Position numbers and translations under genes: made by a program
Assembly (NCBI RefSeq): GCF_003002815.1
Contig: NZ_PVTF01000019.1
Coordinates: 62,001-126,000, forward strand
DNA: 64,000 nt
Direction of reading: 5' to 3'
Origin: Umezawaea tangerina
GTDB taxonomy: Bacteria; Actinomycetota; Actinomycetes; Mycobacteriales; Pseudonocardiaceae
The notes under the pieces: model-generated
Database searches by the model: none
What the model was told of the DNA's origin: nothing
The model's input: the letters and a program-made list of their open reading frames with translations, nothing else
In this document: one piece after another, positions 1-7,609 of the stretch
How the letters are laid out: each line of letters opens with the position of its first letter
How positions within the stretch are numbered: position 1 is the first letter of the stretch

Positions 1-2
1 TC

Positions 3-440
3 AACCTCATCGAACTGGTCGGCGCCCACGTCGACGCCATGACCGAGAGCTCCGCTCCACTGTGGACCGAAGAGGCCTTGGCGGAAACCACCGAATGGCG
101 CGAACTACGCCAACTCGCCACCGACGTCCGCACCGAACTGGCCCGCTCCTGGCTGGAGGTCGGCAGCACCACCGTCCTCGTCGACGGCACCACCATCAGA
201 ACCGAAGCCGACCTCCACGACCTCCTGGCCCACCGCCTCAACTTCGGCCCCCACTACGCAGCAACCCTGGAAGCCCTCTGGCGCCGCCTCTCCTCCGACC
301 TGAGCCGCCCAGTAGAACTCGTCTGGCGCGCCTCCACCACCAGCAGACGCCTACTCGGCGCAGAAACCTTCGACCGCATCCGCTCAGTACTAACCTCAGT
401 AGCCGCCCGCGACGCCCGCTTCACCGTCCGCTTCGAATAA
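3..440 (+). CDS. Barstar-family protein, 5' end outside the window
   Basis: The C-terminal ~90 residues have the barstar (barnase inhibitor) layout: a beta strand VLVDGTTI, the helix with DLHDLLAHRLNFG.HY, then LEALWRRL and a final strand FTVRF. Barstars bind and block small secreted RNases, and many actinobacterial copies are lone immunity proteins or parts of toxin systems. An ATG lies at 39, but nothing like a ribosome binding site precedes it. The frame stays open back to base 3, so the gene probably starts left of the window. No RNase gene is visible here, so its partner is unknown. Confidence 0.75.
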   Translation, partial: NLIELVGAHVDAMTESSAPLWTEEALAETTEWRELRQLATDVRTELARSWLEVGSTTVLVDGTTIRTEADLHDLLAHRLNFGPHYAATLEALWRRLSSDLSRPVELVWRASTTSRRLLGAETFDRIRSVLTSVAARDARFTVRFE

Positions 441-480
441 CAACAACAAAACCAACAAAAACCCACCCACCGCCTCCACG

Positions 481-766
481 TTGGGCGAAGCCCGCCAGCG
501 CGCATCCGGCGCGGAGCGCCTGGGGCCTTGTCGGCGCCAGCCGATGTCTGGTCCGACGCGCAGCGCGGATGCCTGGTCCGATGGCGAAGCCGAGGATGCA
601 GTGTCGAGCGGAGCTCGATGCTGGCGAAGCCAGACTTCCCCTCTGCCCCCGATCCACAGCGCCCTCCTGCCCGATCTTCGTTGTCAAGACAGCTTCATCG
701 TCTTGACAACGAAGATCGGGCATTGAGACAATCGCGCGCCGGGGGCTGGGCTTCCCTCTTTCTCGC
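481..766. repeat. Dispersed ~290-bp structured repeat, copy A
   Basis: This is the reverse complement of the copies at 24140 and 54900. Shared parts are a block reading GCGCGATTGTCTCAATG, a hairpin with loop GRTGAAGCT, a GGAGGGCGCTG block, several short GC-rich dyads, and a closing block GACAAGGCCCCAGGCGCTCC. It fills the gap between the convergent barstar and LacI genes. No gene is seen in it. Confidence 0.85.
668..722. terminator. Perfect 23-bp hairpin in repeat copy A
   Basis: Bases 668-690 are exactly complementary to 700-722, with a 9-base loop. It sits between two convergent genes, so it could end transcripts from both sides. The inner ten pairs (TTGTCAAGAC) are shared with the other two repeat copies, while the outer arms differ. 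Confidence 0.75.
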
Positions 767-771
767 CCACC

Positions 772-1722
772 TCACCCCCGAACAGGCCCCGTACTCCCCC
801 GAATGATGATCTGCGTAGGCAGCACCACCCGAGGCGCCTCCCCTCCCACGAACCCCCCACCCCCCAACTCCATCCTCTCCACCAGCATCCCCGCAGCCGT
901 CCGCCCAGCAGCCGCCAACGGCATCCCCACCGTCGTCAACGCCGGCGTGGCCAACGACGCGTAAGCCAGATCGTCGAACCCCGTCACGCTCACCTCGTCC
1001 GGCACCCCCACCCCCCGATCCCGCAACCGGGCCATCACCCCCAACGCCATCACGTCGTTGTACGCCACGATCGCCGTAACCCCAGCCGCCAACGCCAGAT
1101 CCGCCGCGTGCAGCCCACCTTCGTACCGCGGAGCGAACGGCCCCAGGTTCACCACGTCCAGCGCGGCGCACCGATCGGTCCCGTTCAGCACCGCCACCCT
1201 CCGGTGCCCCAACGCCACCAGGTGCGCGAACACCTGCTCCACCCCGCCCCGCCGGTCCATCACCGTGCTGGGCACTCCGGCGAGCTCGTGGTTCAGCAGC
1301 ACCAGCGAGGTGCTCCCGGCCGTCTCGGCCAGGTGCTCGTCCGTGAGTCCCGGTGAGCACAGCACCAGCCCGTCGACCTGCTTCGCCATCGCTTGGACGA
1401 GCTTCGCCTCCGCGGTCGGGTCGTCGTCGCTGTCCGCGACGAACACGGCGTAGTCGGCTTGGGCGGCTCGTGCCCGCACGGCTTTGAGGACGCCGGTGAA
1501 GAAGGGGTTGTCGAGGTCGGGGACGACGATGCCGATGTTGCCGGTCTTGCCGGTGATGAGGCCGCGAGCCGCGCGGTTGGGGTGGTAGCCGAGCTCGGTG
1601 GCGGCGGTCAGCACGCGTGATCGGGTGTCGGGCCGCACGAGGTCGGGGGAGGACAGCGCGCGCGACACCGTCGCTACCGACACGTGGGCCTTGCGTGCCA
1701 CATCGCGGATGGTGATCGTCAC
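772..1722 (-). CDS. LacI-family transcriptional regulator
   Basis: The N-terminal LacI helix-turn-helix is intact (IRDVARKAHVSVATVSRAL), followed by the hinge and a periplasmic-binding-type sensor domain (NIGIVVPDLDNPFF, AYNDVMALG, VTGFDDLAYA). It is a sugar-type repressor by family; the ligand cannot be read. At 316 residues it is about 20 shorter than usual. The segment that normally follows VAVLNG (the S..R..GF..A stretch) is missing, and the chain passes straight into a G-F-rich linker. The GTG start at 1722 is chosen because the HTH begins directly after it. It is divergent from the gene group at 1.86-2.6 kb. Confidence 0.85.
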   Translation of the reverse strand: MTITIRDVARKAHVSVATVSRALSSPDLVRPDTRSRVLTAATELGYHPNRAARGLITGKTGNIGIVVPDLDNPFFTGVLKAVRARAAQADYAVFVADSDDDPTAEAKLVQAMAKQVDGLVLCSPGLTDEHLAETAGSTSLVLLNHELAGVPSTVMDRRGGVEQVFAHLVALGHRRVAVLNGTDRCAALDVVNLGPFAPRYEGGLHAADLALAAGVTAIVAYNDVMALGVMARLRDRGVGVPDEVSVTGFDDLAYASLATPALTTVGMPLAAAGRTAAGMLVERMELGGGGFVGGEAPRVVLPTQIIIRGSTGPVRG

Positions 1723-1857
1723 GGGGGTTGATCCAACCGTAATTGTGACGATTGCTCGTGATTGGGGTGCCGTTGAACCGATTCCGGGGGCGGCTCGTTT
1801 CCCAGTTGCAGGTCACGCGGAACCGCGGGACGTCCCAAACGTCTAGGAGAGCCACTC

Positions 1858-2040
1858 ATGCGCACCAGCCGCGTCCTGACCGCCTCCGCGCCCGGCGCCC
1901 GCGCCGCCTCGGAATGGGCCGCCGCCGCGCTGAACGCCCCGCGCCCCACGACGGGACGCGCGGAGCCGGCGGGTGGCACCGCTTCCGCGGCGGAGCGCGG
2001 CGAGGCCTCGACATCCGCCGTCACGGGCCATGTCCGCTGA
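1858..2040 (+). CDS. Small hypothetical ORF (60 aa)
   Basis: The ORF has a good ribosome binding site (AGGAGA, 1843-1850 region) ahead of ATG 1858. The product is Ala/Arg-rich with no recognisable domain. It overlaps the following anti-sigma-like frame out of register. It may be the 5' remnant of a gene whose reading frame was lost, or simply noise in high-GC DNA. Confidence 0.25.
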   Translation: MRTSRVLTASAPGARAASEWAAAALNAPRPTTGRAEPAGGTASAAERGEASTSAVTGHVR

Positions 2041-2617
2041 CGTGCGCTTGCCGCCGTGGTCCCCACAGGAGTCCGAGCTGAACGAGACGACGATGCACCT
2101 GGACACACCGTTCGACCTGCCGCCCGAGGCCGCTCTCGACGGTCCTCCCGACGGCGGGGACCTGATGCTCCAGCGCACCCTCGGCCGGGTCCGGCAGGAG
2201 AAGGCGCGGGAGGGCAGGCGGCGGCAGGGACTGGCCGTCGCGGTGTCGACGGGCCTGCTGGCGGTGGCGTTGGCGGGTGGCGTGGTGATCGGGCGCGAGC
2301 TGACCGCCGACCCCGGTGGGCTGGTGGTGAGCGGGGTCGCGAACGGGACCGGCCTCACCGCCGTGATCACCCCCGCGGAGGGCTGGTCGCGGCTGCGGGT
2401 CGACGTCGGCGGCGTCGCGCCGGGCAGCCGGTGCAGGCTCGTCGTGACCGCCGCCGACGGGACGAGGTTCGTGGCGGGGAGCTGGGTCGCCGCCGACCGC
2501 GAGGACGGCCGGGGCGTCGAGCTCGACGGGGCCGCCCTCGTGGCGGCGGACGACGTGCGGTCGGTGAGCGTCGAGACGGTCGACGGCCAGGTCCTGGTCA
2601 CCGCCCTGGCGCGGTGA
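2030..2617 (+). CDS. Anti-sigma-factor-like membrane protein without zinc finger
   Basis: This is a paralogue of the anti-sigma factor at 4725-5429. Both share PPEA.LDGPP.GGDL.LQRTL, then a basic stretch, one transmembrane helix (here LAVAVSTGLLAVALAGGVVI) and an extracytoplasmic anti-sigma K type C-terminal domain ending in D.VRSV.VE..DG. The N-terminal HxxxCxxC sigma-binding domain of the paralogue is absent. That leaves only membrane anchor and sensor-like domain, so direct sigma binding is unlikely. ATG 2030 and ATG 2094 are both possible starts; neither has a strong ribosome binding site. It may be a decoy, a partner of the second protein, or a decaying duplicate. Confidence 0.6.
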   Translation: MSADVRLPPWSPQESELNETTMHLDTPFDLPPEAALDGPPDGGDLMLQRTLGRVRQEKAREGRRRQGLAVAVSTGLLAVALAGGVVIGRELTADPGGLVVSGVANGTGLTAVITPAEGWSRLRVDVGGVAPGSRCRLVVTAADGTRFVAGSWVAADREDGRGVELDGAALVAADDVRSVSVETVDGQVLVTALAR

Positions 2618-2651
2618 CCGCGGTCGCGCCCGGACGGTGGAACTCGCTGCG

Positions 2652-3101
2652 CTAGCCGGTCGCGAACACCTGCGCGTCGTCGGCGAACGCCTTGACCTCG
2701 ATGGCGTTGCCCGACGGGTCGCGGAAGAACATCGTCCACTGCTCGCCGGGCTGCCCCGCGAAGCGCAGGTAGGGCTCGATGGCGAACTCGGTGTCCGCCG
2801 CGAGCAGCCGGTCCTTCAGCTCGTGGAACGCCTCCACGGTCAGCAGGACGCCGAAGTGCGGGACCGGGACGTCGTGGCCGTCCACGGGGTTGTGGGCCTC
2901 ACCGGCGGTGGGGCGGTCGACCAGGTGGGTGACGAACTGGTGGCCGTAGAGGTTCCAGTCGATCCAGCGGTCGCTCGACCGGCCCTCGGGGCAGCCGATG
3001 ACGGTGCCGTAGAAGGTCCTGGCCGCGGCCAGGTCGGTGACGGGGACCGCGAGGTGGAACCTGGGGATGTCGGGAACGCCTGCCGCTGGGGTGGAGGTCA
3101 T
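2652..3101 (-). CDS. VOC-family (glyoxalase/dioxygenase fold) protein
   Basis: This is a single-chain vicinal-oxygen-chelate protein of 149 residues. It has the usual motifs: [46 protein letters not shown] and a C-terminal [15 protein letters not shown]. Candidate metal ligands are the His of FHLA, the His of VPHFG and the Glu of AIEVK. The family includes glyoxalases, fosfomycin-type resistance proteins and extradiol dioxygenases; the substrate is not predictable. The ATG at 3101 shares the palindrome CATG with the start of the oppositely oriented DUF1996 gene. The two genes therefore have no intergenic space, and one may start further in. Confidence 0.8.
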   Translation of the reverse strand: MTSTPAAGVPDIPRFHLAVPVTDLAAARTFYGTVIGCPEGRSSDRWIDWNLYGHQFVTHLVDRPTAGEAHNPVDGHDVPVPHFGVLLTVEAFHELKDRLLAADTEFAIEPYLRFAGQPGEQWTMFFRDPSGNAIEVKAFADDAQVFATG

Positions 3102-4098
3102 GGGGAGAGCTTCGCCGAAGTTCGGTGGAGGGGGTAGTCGACGCGTCAACGTGGTGGGCTGGTTGGCTGTCTCCGTGTTCCGGACGGTGGTGTTGGCGGT
3201 CGTGGCGCTGCTGGCGGCGTGCACGACGGCGGACGAGGGGCAGTTCGTCGGGATCGAGCAGGTCGTGGTCTCCTCCGGTGCGGTGGCACCGGGTCCGGAC
3301 GCCTCGACCGGGTCGTTCAGGATCGACTGCGGGCGCAACGGGGAGCGGCACCTCAACGCGGACAACGCGGTGATCTCGCCGGGGGTGCGGTTCGGGGCGC
3401 ACCACACGCACGAGTACGTGGGCAACCTGTCGACGGACGCGTTCTCGACACCGGAGAGCCTGGCCGCGGCGGCGAGCACGTGCGCCGACGGCGACCTGTC
3501 CGCCTACTTCTGGCCGGTGCTGCGGCTGACCGACGTGACCGGGCACGACGAGCACGCGGAAGGCGGGGGCGTGCACGGCAACACCGGTGAGGTGCTGCCG
3601 CCCGCGTCGGTGGGCGTGGTGTTCGACGGCAACCCGAACAGCCGGGTGGTGCCGTTGCCGCGGTTCGTGCGGATGATCACCGGCAACCCGTCCGCGGCGA
3701 CCGGCGGCGGCCTGAACGCGAACGCCAAGTGGGGTTGCTCCGGGTTCGAGGGGCGGACCACGATGAAGTACCCCCGCTGCCCGGCGGGGAGCAAGGTGGT
3801 CCGGACGTTCGACTTCCCGAGCTGCTGGGACGGTCGCAACGTCGACAGCGCGTCGCACCGCGACCACGTCGCCTTCGCCACCGCCGACGGCGTGTGCCCG
3901 GCGCGGACGTTCCCCGTCCCCGAGCTGCACCTGGTGGTGACCTACGACGTCCCGGCGGGCAGGCCGTTCGCCGTCGACAGCTTCCCCGACGAGCACCGCG
4001 ACCCGATGACGGACCACGCGATGTTCGTCAACGCGTTCCCGGTGGCCCTGATGGCCCAGGTCACGGCATGTCTCAACGAGGGCCGCGCCTGCGGCTGA
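3100..4098 (+). CDS. DUF1996 secreted lipoprotein
   Basis: The N-terminus has a hydrophobic stretch ending in a lipobox (LLAAC, about residue 40), so the protein is probably exported and lipid-anchored. The body matches DUF1996: [10 protein letters not shown], the [12 protein letters not shown] histidine motif, YFWPVLRL, a pair of PSCWDG / WGCSG elements and [15 protein letters not shown]. The function of DUF1996 is not established, though the family is common in secreted proteins of actinomycetes and fungi. ATG 3100 is chosen for the GGTGGAGGT ribosome binding site just upstream; GTG 3151 is the fallback. A double hairpin follows at 4109-4140. Confidence 0.8.
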   Translation: MGRASPKFGGGGSRRVNVVGWLAVSVFRTVVLAVVALLAACTTADEGQFVGIEQVVVSSGAVAPGPDASTGSFRIDCGRNGERHLNADNAVISPGVRFGAHHTHEYVGNLSTDAFSTPESLAAAASTCADGDLSAYFWPVLRLTDVTGHDEHAEGGGVHGNTGEVLPPASVGVVFDGNPNSRVVPLPRFVRMITGNPSAATGGGLNANAKWGCSGFEGRTTMKYPRCPAGSKVVRTFDFPSCWDGRNVDSASHRDHVAFATADGVCPARTFPVPELHLVVTYDVPAGRPFAVDSFPDEHRDPMTDHAMFVNAFPVALMAQVTACLNEGRACG

Positions 4099-4104
4099 AA
4101 ATTC

Positions 4105-4145
4105 TCGGCCGGTTCGTGAACCGGATCGGCCCTGGGGCCGTTTGT
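4105..4145 (+). terminator. Two adjacent hairpins after the DUF1996 gene
   Basis: CCGGTTC (4109-4115) pairs with GAACCGG (4118-4124). CGGCC (4127-4131) pairs with GGCCG (4136-4140) and runs into TTTG. They lie directly after the DUF1996 stop. The same bases carry the predicted ECF promoter below, so one role may mask the other. Confidence 0.5.
4117..4142 (+). promoter_or_regulatory. Predicted SigL-type ECF autoregulatory promoter
   Basis: TGAACC (4117-4122) and CGTT (4139-4142) are separated by 16 bases, 35 bases ahead of the sigma gene. This fits the TGAACC-N16-CGT pattern described for mycobacterial SigL promoters. It suggests that the sigma factor downstream drives its own gene. The -35 element lies in one arm of the hairpin at 4109-4124. 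Confidence 0.55.
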
Positions 4146-4176
4146 GCGGTAATCGGTTGATGAGAGGAGTGGGTGG

Positions 4177-4728
4177 ATGGCGGCACTGTGGTCCCGCAAA
4201 CGGGAGGCCGCGGCCGACGAGGCGCTGATCCGATCGCTCTACGAGGAGCACGGTCGGGCTCTGCTTGCCTACGCGACGCGGTTGACCGGCGACCGGGCGG
4301 CTGCCGAGGACGTGGTCCAGGAGACCCTCCTCCGAGCTTGGCGCCACCCCGACGCGCTCGTCAACGGCAAGGGTTCGGTGCGCGGCTGGCTGCTCACCGT
4401 GACGCGCAACATCGTGACCGACCGGATCAGGGCGAAGGCGGCGCGACCGCAGGAAGTGGCGGAGTCGCCCGCGACGCCCCCGATCGAACGCGACCACGCG
4501 GACTCGGTGGTGAACTCGGTCGTCGTGCTCGAAGCCCTCGACCAGCTCTCCTCCGACCACCGCGACGTCCTGCGCGAGATCTACTTCAACGGGCGCAGCG
4601 TGACGGAGGCGGCCGAGGCCCTCGGCGTGCCACCCGGCACGGTGAAGTCCCGATCGCACTACGCGTTGCGCGCGCTGCGCGAGACGTTCGCCGGGCAACA
4701 GGTGGCCTTGAAGGGGGTGGCCGGATGA
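4177..4728 (+). CDS. ECF sigma factor, SigL-like
   Basis: Residues ~15-85 form sigma region 2 (IRSLYEEHGRALLAYATRLTG, AAEDVVQETLLRAW, VRGWLLTVTRNIVTDRIR). Residues ~115-170 form region 4 (LDQLSSDHRDVLREIYFNGRSVTEAAEALGVPPGTVKSR). At 183 residues it is a standard ECF length. The stop overlaps the start of an anti-sigma factor with a zinc-finger (HxxxCxxC) domain, the same arrangement as sigL-rslA of mycobacteria. That implies redox- or envelope-responsive release. The start is supported by GAGAGGAGTGGGTGG before ATG 4177. A matching ECF promoter lies just upstream. Confidence 0.9.
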   Translation: MAALWSRKREAAADEALIRSLYEEHGRALLAYATRLTGDRAAAEDVVQETLLRAWRHPDALVNGKGSVRGWLLTVTRNIVTDRIRAKAARPQEVAESPATPPIERDHADSVVNSVVVLEALDQLSSDHRDVLREIYFNGRSVTEAAEALGVPPGTVKSRSHYALRALRETFAGQQVALKGVAG

Positions 4729-5429
4729 CCACGCAGCACGATCCACAACTGCTTGGCGCCTACGTGCTGGGAGCCCTCGACGAGCAGGAGGTGCGGGCCG
4801 TGGAGGACCACCTCTCCACCTGCCCCGAGTGCCGGGCCGAGCTGGAGGACCTGCGCGCCATGGAGGCGTCGCTCGGCGACGTGCCACCGGAGGCGCTGCT
4901 CGACGGTCCGCCCGAAGGCGGTGACCTCCTGCTGCAGCGCACGCTCCGGCAGATGCGCACCGAACGCAGCGGTGCCGTCCGCCGCAGGCAGTTCGCGCTC
5001 GGCGCGGCCGCGGCCGTCGTCATCGCGGTCGTCCTCGGCAGCGGTGTCGTCGTCGGCCGCAGCACCGCTCCGCAGGAGGAGGCGCTGCCCGCCCCGGTCA
5101 CGTCGGCGGCGAAACCGCCCGCGGGCACGAAGGTCTCGTCGTTCACCGACCCCGGCACCGGGGCCGTGATGACCGTCCAGGTCAAACCGGCCGCGGGGTG
5201 GGTGCGCGTGAACGCGGCCATCGGCGGGATTCCGCAGAATGAGAAGTGCCGGTTGTTCGTGGTGGCGAAGGACGGCCACCGCGAGGAGATTGGGAGTTGG
5301 CTGGTGTCCAAGACCGGGGAGAGCGAGGGCACGAACCTCGACGGTTCGGCTCTGATAGCCCCGGACGACGTGGCATCGGTCGAGGTCGTGAACTTCGACG
5401 GCAAGAAGTTCGTCGCGGTACCGGTCTAG
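4725..5429 (+). CDS. Zinc-finger anti-sigma factor (RslA-like)
   Basis: The N-terminal cytoplasmic domain carries the zinc anti-sigma motif HLSTCPECRAEL (about residues 30-41), which binds and holds the cognate ECF sigma factor. One transmembrane helix follows (FALGAAAAVVIAVVLGSGVV, ~100-120). The extracytoplasmic domain is anti-sigma K-like (GAVMTVQVKPAAGWVRVN, GSWLVSK, ASVEVVNFDGK). It overlaps the sigma gene by 4 bases (ATGA), so the pair is co-translated. The zinc-finger-less paralogue 2.7 kb upstream shares the region from residue ~65 to the end. Confidence 0.9.
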   Translation: MTTQHDPQLLGAYVLGALDEQEVRAVEDHLSTCPECRAELEDLRAMEASLGDVPPEALLDGPPEGGDLLLQRTLRQMRTERSGAVRRRQFALGAAAAVVIAVVLGSGVVVGRSTAPQEEALPAPVTSAAKPPAGTKVSSFTDPGTGAVMTVQVKPAAGWVRVNAAIGGIPQNEKCRLFVVAKDGHREEIGSWLVSKTGESEGTNLDGSALIAPDDVASVEVVNFDGKKFVAVPV

Positions 5430-5531
5430 GCCGGCCGTCGCGCCGGGTGGCGACACCCGGCTCGGACCACGTGCGCACCGCTTCTGCAGGGGATGCGGTT
5501 CGCACGCCATCCGCGCCTCGAGCGCGGACCG

Positions 5532-5580
5532 CCCGGTGTCGCGCGCCGCCTCCGCAGGGGAGACGGCGCGCGACACCGGG
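5532..5580. terminator. Bidirectional terminator, perfect 17-bp stem
   Basis: Bases 5532-5548 (CCCGGTGTCGCGCGCCG) are exactly complementary to 5564-5580 with a 15-base loop. It lies between the convergent anti-sigma and oxidoreductase genes, so it can end both transcripts. Confidence 0.8.
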
Positions 5581-5582
5581 TC

Positions 5583-6542
5583 TCACGGCTTCAGCACGAC
5601 CTTGCCCACGGTCTCCCGGTTCTCCAGCGCCCGGTGCGCCCGCGCGGCCTCGGCCAGCGGGAACGTCGAGCTGACCACCGGGGTGAGCCTGCCGGAAGCG
5701 GCCGCCGCCAACGACTTCTCCTCGAACTCGCGCAGCCGCCGGAACACGTGCGGCCCCAGGACGACGGACGCCGTCAGGCTGCGGGCGAACAGGTCGTCGC
5801 CGGTGAACTTCGTCGGCTCGGTCCCCAGCGCCCAGCCGAACAGGACCACCCGGCCTCCGGGCACGAGCAGGTCGAACGCGGTCCGGCCGAGCGTGCCGCC
5901 GACGGCGTCCAGCACCACCGTGACACCCCCGATCCCCTTGTCCCATCCGGGTTCCGAGTAGTCGACGGCGACGTCCGCGCCCAGGCTCCGGACCAGGTCG
6001 ACCTTCGCCGCTCCGCCCGCCGCGCCCACCACCCGCGCCCCGACGGCGTGCGCCTCCTGCACGGCCAGCGCGCCGATGCCGCCCGCCGCGGCCAGCACCA
6101 GGACCGTGTCGTCGGGCCGGATCGCGGCACCCTCGAACACGCCCATCGCGGTCCGGCCGGTCCCGATCATCGCGACCGCCACGTCGTCGGAGACGTGGTC
6201 GGGCAGGGCGTGCAGCGCGGAGGCGTTCGCCACGGCGGTCTCTGCGTAACCACCACTGGCCTGGCCGAGGTGGGCCACGACGCGGCGGCCGAGCCAGCCG
6301 GGGTCCACGTCGTCGCCGAGCGAGGTGACCACCCCGGCCACCTCGCGTCCCGGCGTCATGGGGAGTGCGGGTAGCGGGAAGGGGCCCCGGCCGAGGCCGG
6401 ACCGGATCGTCGTGTCGACGACGTGCACGCCCGCGGCGGACACGGCGATCCGCACCTGCCCCGTGCCGGGGACCGGGTCGTCGACCTCCTCGAGGACCAG
6501 GTTCTCGGCGGGCCCGAAGGCGTGCTGGCGGATGGCGCGCAA
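5583..6542 (-). CDS. Zinc-type/quinone oxidoreductase (MDR family)
   Basis: The protein has an N-terminal GroES-like domain (VRIAVSAAGVHVVDTTIRSG, PGREVAGVV) and an NADPH-binding Rossmann domain with the MDR motif AAAGGIGALAVQEA (~residues 148-161). The zinc ligands of alcohol dehydrogenases are not seen, so it is best read as a quinone reductase (QOR-type) enzyme of 319 residues. The start is TTG at 6542, chosen for GAGGAGA directly upstream and because the family consensus (MRAI..H.FG) begins there. A MerR-type promoter upstream suggests induction by a redox or thiol signal. Confidence 0.85.
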   Translation of the reverse strand: MRAIRQHAFGPAENLVLEEVDDPVPGTGQVRIAVSAAGVHVVDTTIRSGLGRGPFPLPALPMTPGREVAGVVTSLGDDVDPGWLGRRVVAHLGQASGGYAETAVANASALHALPDHVSDDVAVAMIGTGRTAMGVFEGAAIRPDDTVLVLAAAGGIGALAVQEAHAVGARVVGAAGGAAKVDLVRSLGADVAVDYSEPGWDKGIGGVTVVLDAVGGTLGRTAFDLLVPGGRVVLFGWALGTEPTKFTGDDLFARSLTASVVLGPHVFRRLREFEEKSLAAAASGRLTPVVSSTFPLAEAARAHRALENRETVGKVVLKP

Positions 6543-6572
6543 GGTCGTCTCCTCGGTTCGGTGGTCAGCCGA

Positions 6573-6603
6573 ACGTAGGAGCTGCAGTTAACTGGAGGTC
6601 AAG
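6573..6603 (-). promoter_or_regulatory. MerR/SoxR-type promoter with 19-bp spacer
   Basis: On the minus strand TTGACC (-35, 6603-6598) and TACGTT (-10, 6578-6573) are 19 bases apart. The spacer holds the perfect palindrome CAGTTAACTG. An overlong 19-bp spacer with a central dyad is the hallmark of promoters activated by MerR-family proteins. It drives the oxidoreductase starting at 6542. No MerR gene is adjacent, so the regulator is elsewhere. Confidence 0.7.
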
Positions 6604-7609
6604 GACCGGCCAGGATCTCGACGAGCCTGGCGCGGACCTCGGGGTGCCGCAGCAGGCCGAGGTGGCTGACCCCGCCCAGCACGTGCCGGTCGGCCCGTTG
6701 CGCCGGGTCGGTCGCGCTGGCCGTGGACACCAGCAGGTCGCCGACCAGCCTGCCGGGGAGGCCCGCGGGGTTCGCGGCGACGGTCGCGGCCAGGAAGTGC
6801 TGCCGCACCTGGGGTGCGGCCTGGTACGGGGTGCCGTGCGCCAGGTCCTTGATGCCCGCGCTGCGGCGGTCGACCAGCGCGCCCAGCGGCGCGGACTCCG
6901 GGAAACCGTTGAGCAGCAACGCCATCACGGCCGCGCCGCGTTCGACCGGCGAGCCGAGGTGCGGGCTGCCCAGGCAGACGACGTCGCCGAGCGGCGGGAG
7001 CCAGGTCCCGCCCTCCGCCACCGCCCGGTGCACCGCCGCGCGGGCGACCAGGCCGCCCATCGAGTGGCCGACGAGCGACAGCCGGGTGACGGGGTGGTCG
7101 GTGACCAGGACTTCCAGCAGTGCGGCCAGATCGGCGGCGTTCGCGGTGATGTCGCGGCCGGAGTTGTAGCGCACGTGCACCGCGGAGGCGCCGACCTCGG
7201 CCGCGAGGTCGCCGTGCCCCCAGTGCAGCTCGGTGTGCACCAAGCCGTGCAGGAACACGACGACGTGGCCGCCGACCGGGCCGTCGCCGGTGGCGTGCAG
7301 GCGGGTGGCCAGCGCCGGGTAGTCGCGGGCGAGGCGGTCGCCGACGGCGCCGTTCAACGCGCCGGTGAGCTTGACCGGCAACGCGCCCGCGGCGTCGGGC
7401 AGCACGGCGTGCGCCGCCGCCCCGCCCACGGCCAGGCCCGCGCGGATCGCGGCGTAGACCGGTGCGGCCAAAGCGCTCTGCAACTCGCCTACCGGTCCCA
7501 GGCCGCGCTTGGCGATGGCGCGGTGCATGTCCTGCACGACGCGGACCACGCCGCCCAGCGCGTCGAACGCCAGGCGGACGCCGGTCCGCACCTCGCCGGG
7601 CACGGTCAC
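6599..7609 (-). CDS. Alpha/beta-hydrolase (esterase/lipase, PGAP1-like)
   Basis: This is a 336-residue hydrolase with the oxyanion region VVVFLHGLVHTE and the nucleophile elbow GHSMGG (Ser about residue 180), followed by VARAAVHRA. CLGSPHLGSP and a C-terminal VSHLGLL (probable catalytic His) complete the fold. The GTG start at 7609 overlaps the stop of the transglutaminase gene upstream (GTGA), so translation is coupled. The substrate is unknown. The N-terminal ~100 residues are Ala-rich and may contact membrane. Confidence 0.8.
   Translation of the reverse strand: MTVPGEVRTGVRLAFDALGGVVRVVQDMHRAIAKRGLGPVGELQSALAAPVYAAIRAGLAVGGAAAHAVLPDAAGALPVKLTGALNGAVGDRLARDYPALATRLHATGDGPVGGHVVVFLHGLVHTELHWGHGDLAAEVGASAVHVRYNSGRDITANAADLAALLEVLVTDHPVTRLSLVGHSMGGLVARAAVHRAVAEGGTWLPPLGDVVCLGSPHLGSPVERGAAVMALLLNGFPESAPLGALVDRRSAGIKDLAHGTPYQAAPQVRQHFLAATVAANPAGLPGRLVGDLLVSTASATDPAQRADRHVLGGVSHLGLLRHPEVRARLVEILAGP

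Noticed and set aside
62-706. A 214-codon plus-strand frame at the left end
   Set aside because: Arg/His/Pro-rich shadow of the barstar gene that runs through repeat copy A and its hairpin.
2899-4887. A 662-codon minus-strand frame over the DUF1996 and sigma genes
   Set aside because: It is the antisense shadow of two well-supported genes; composition is Arg/Pro/His-rich and no motif is present.
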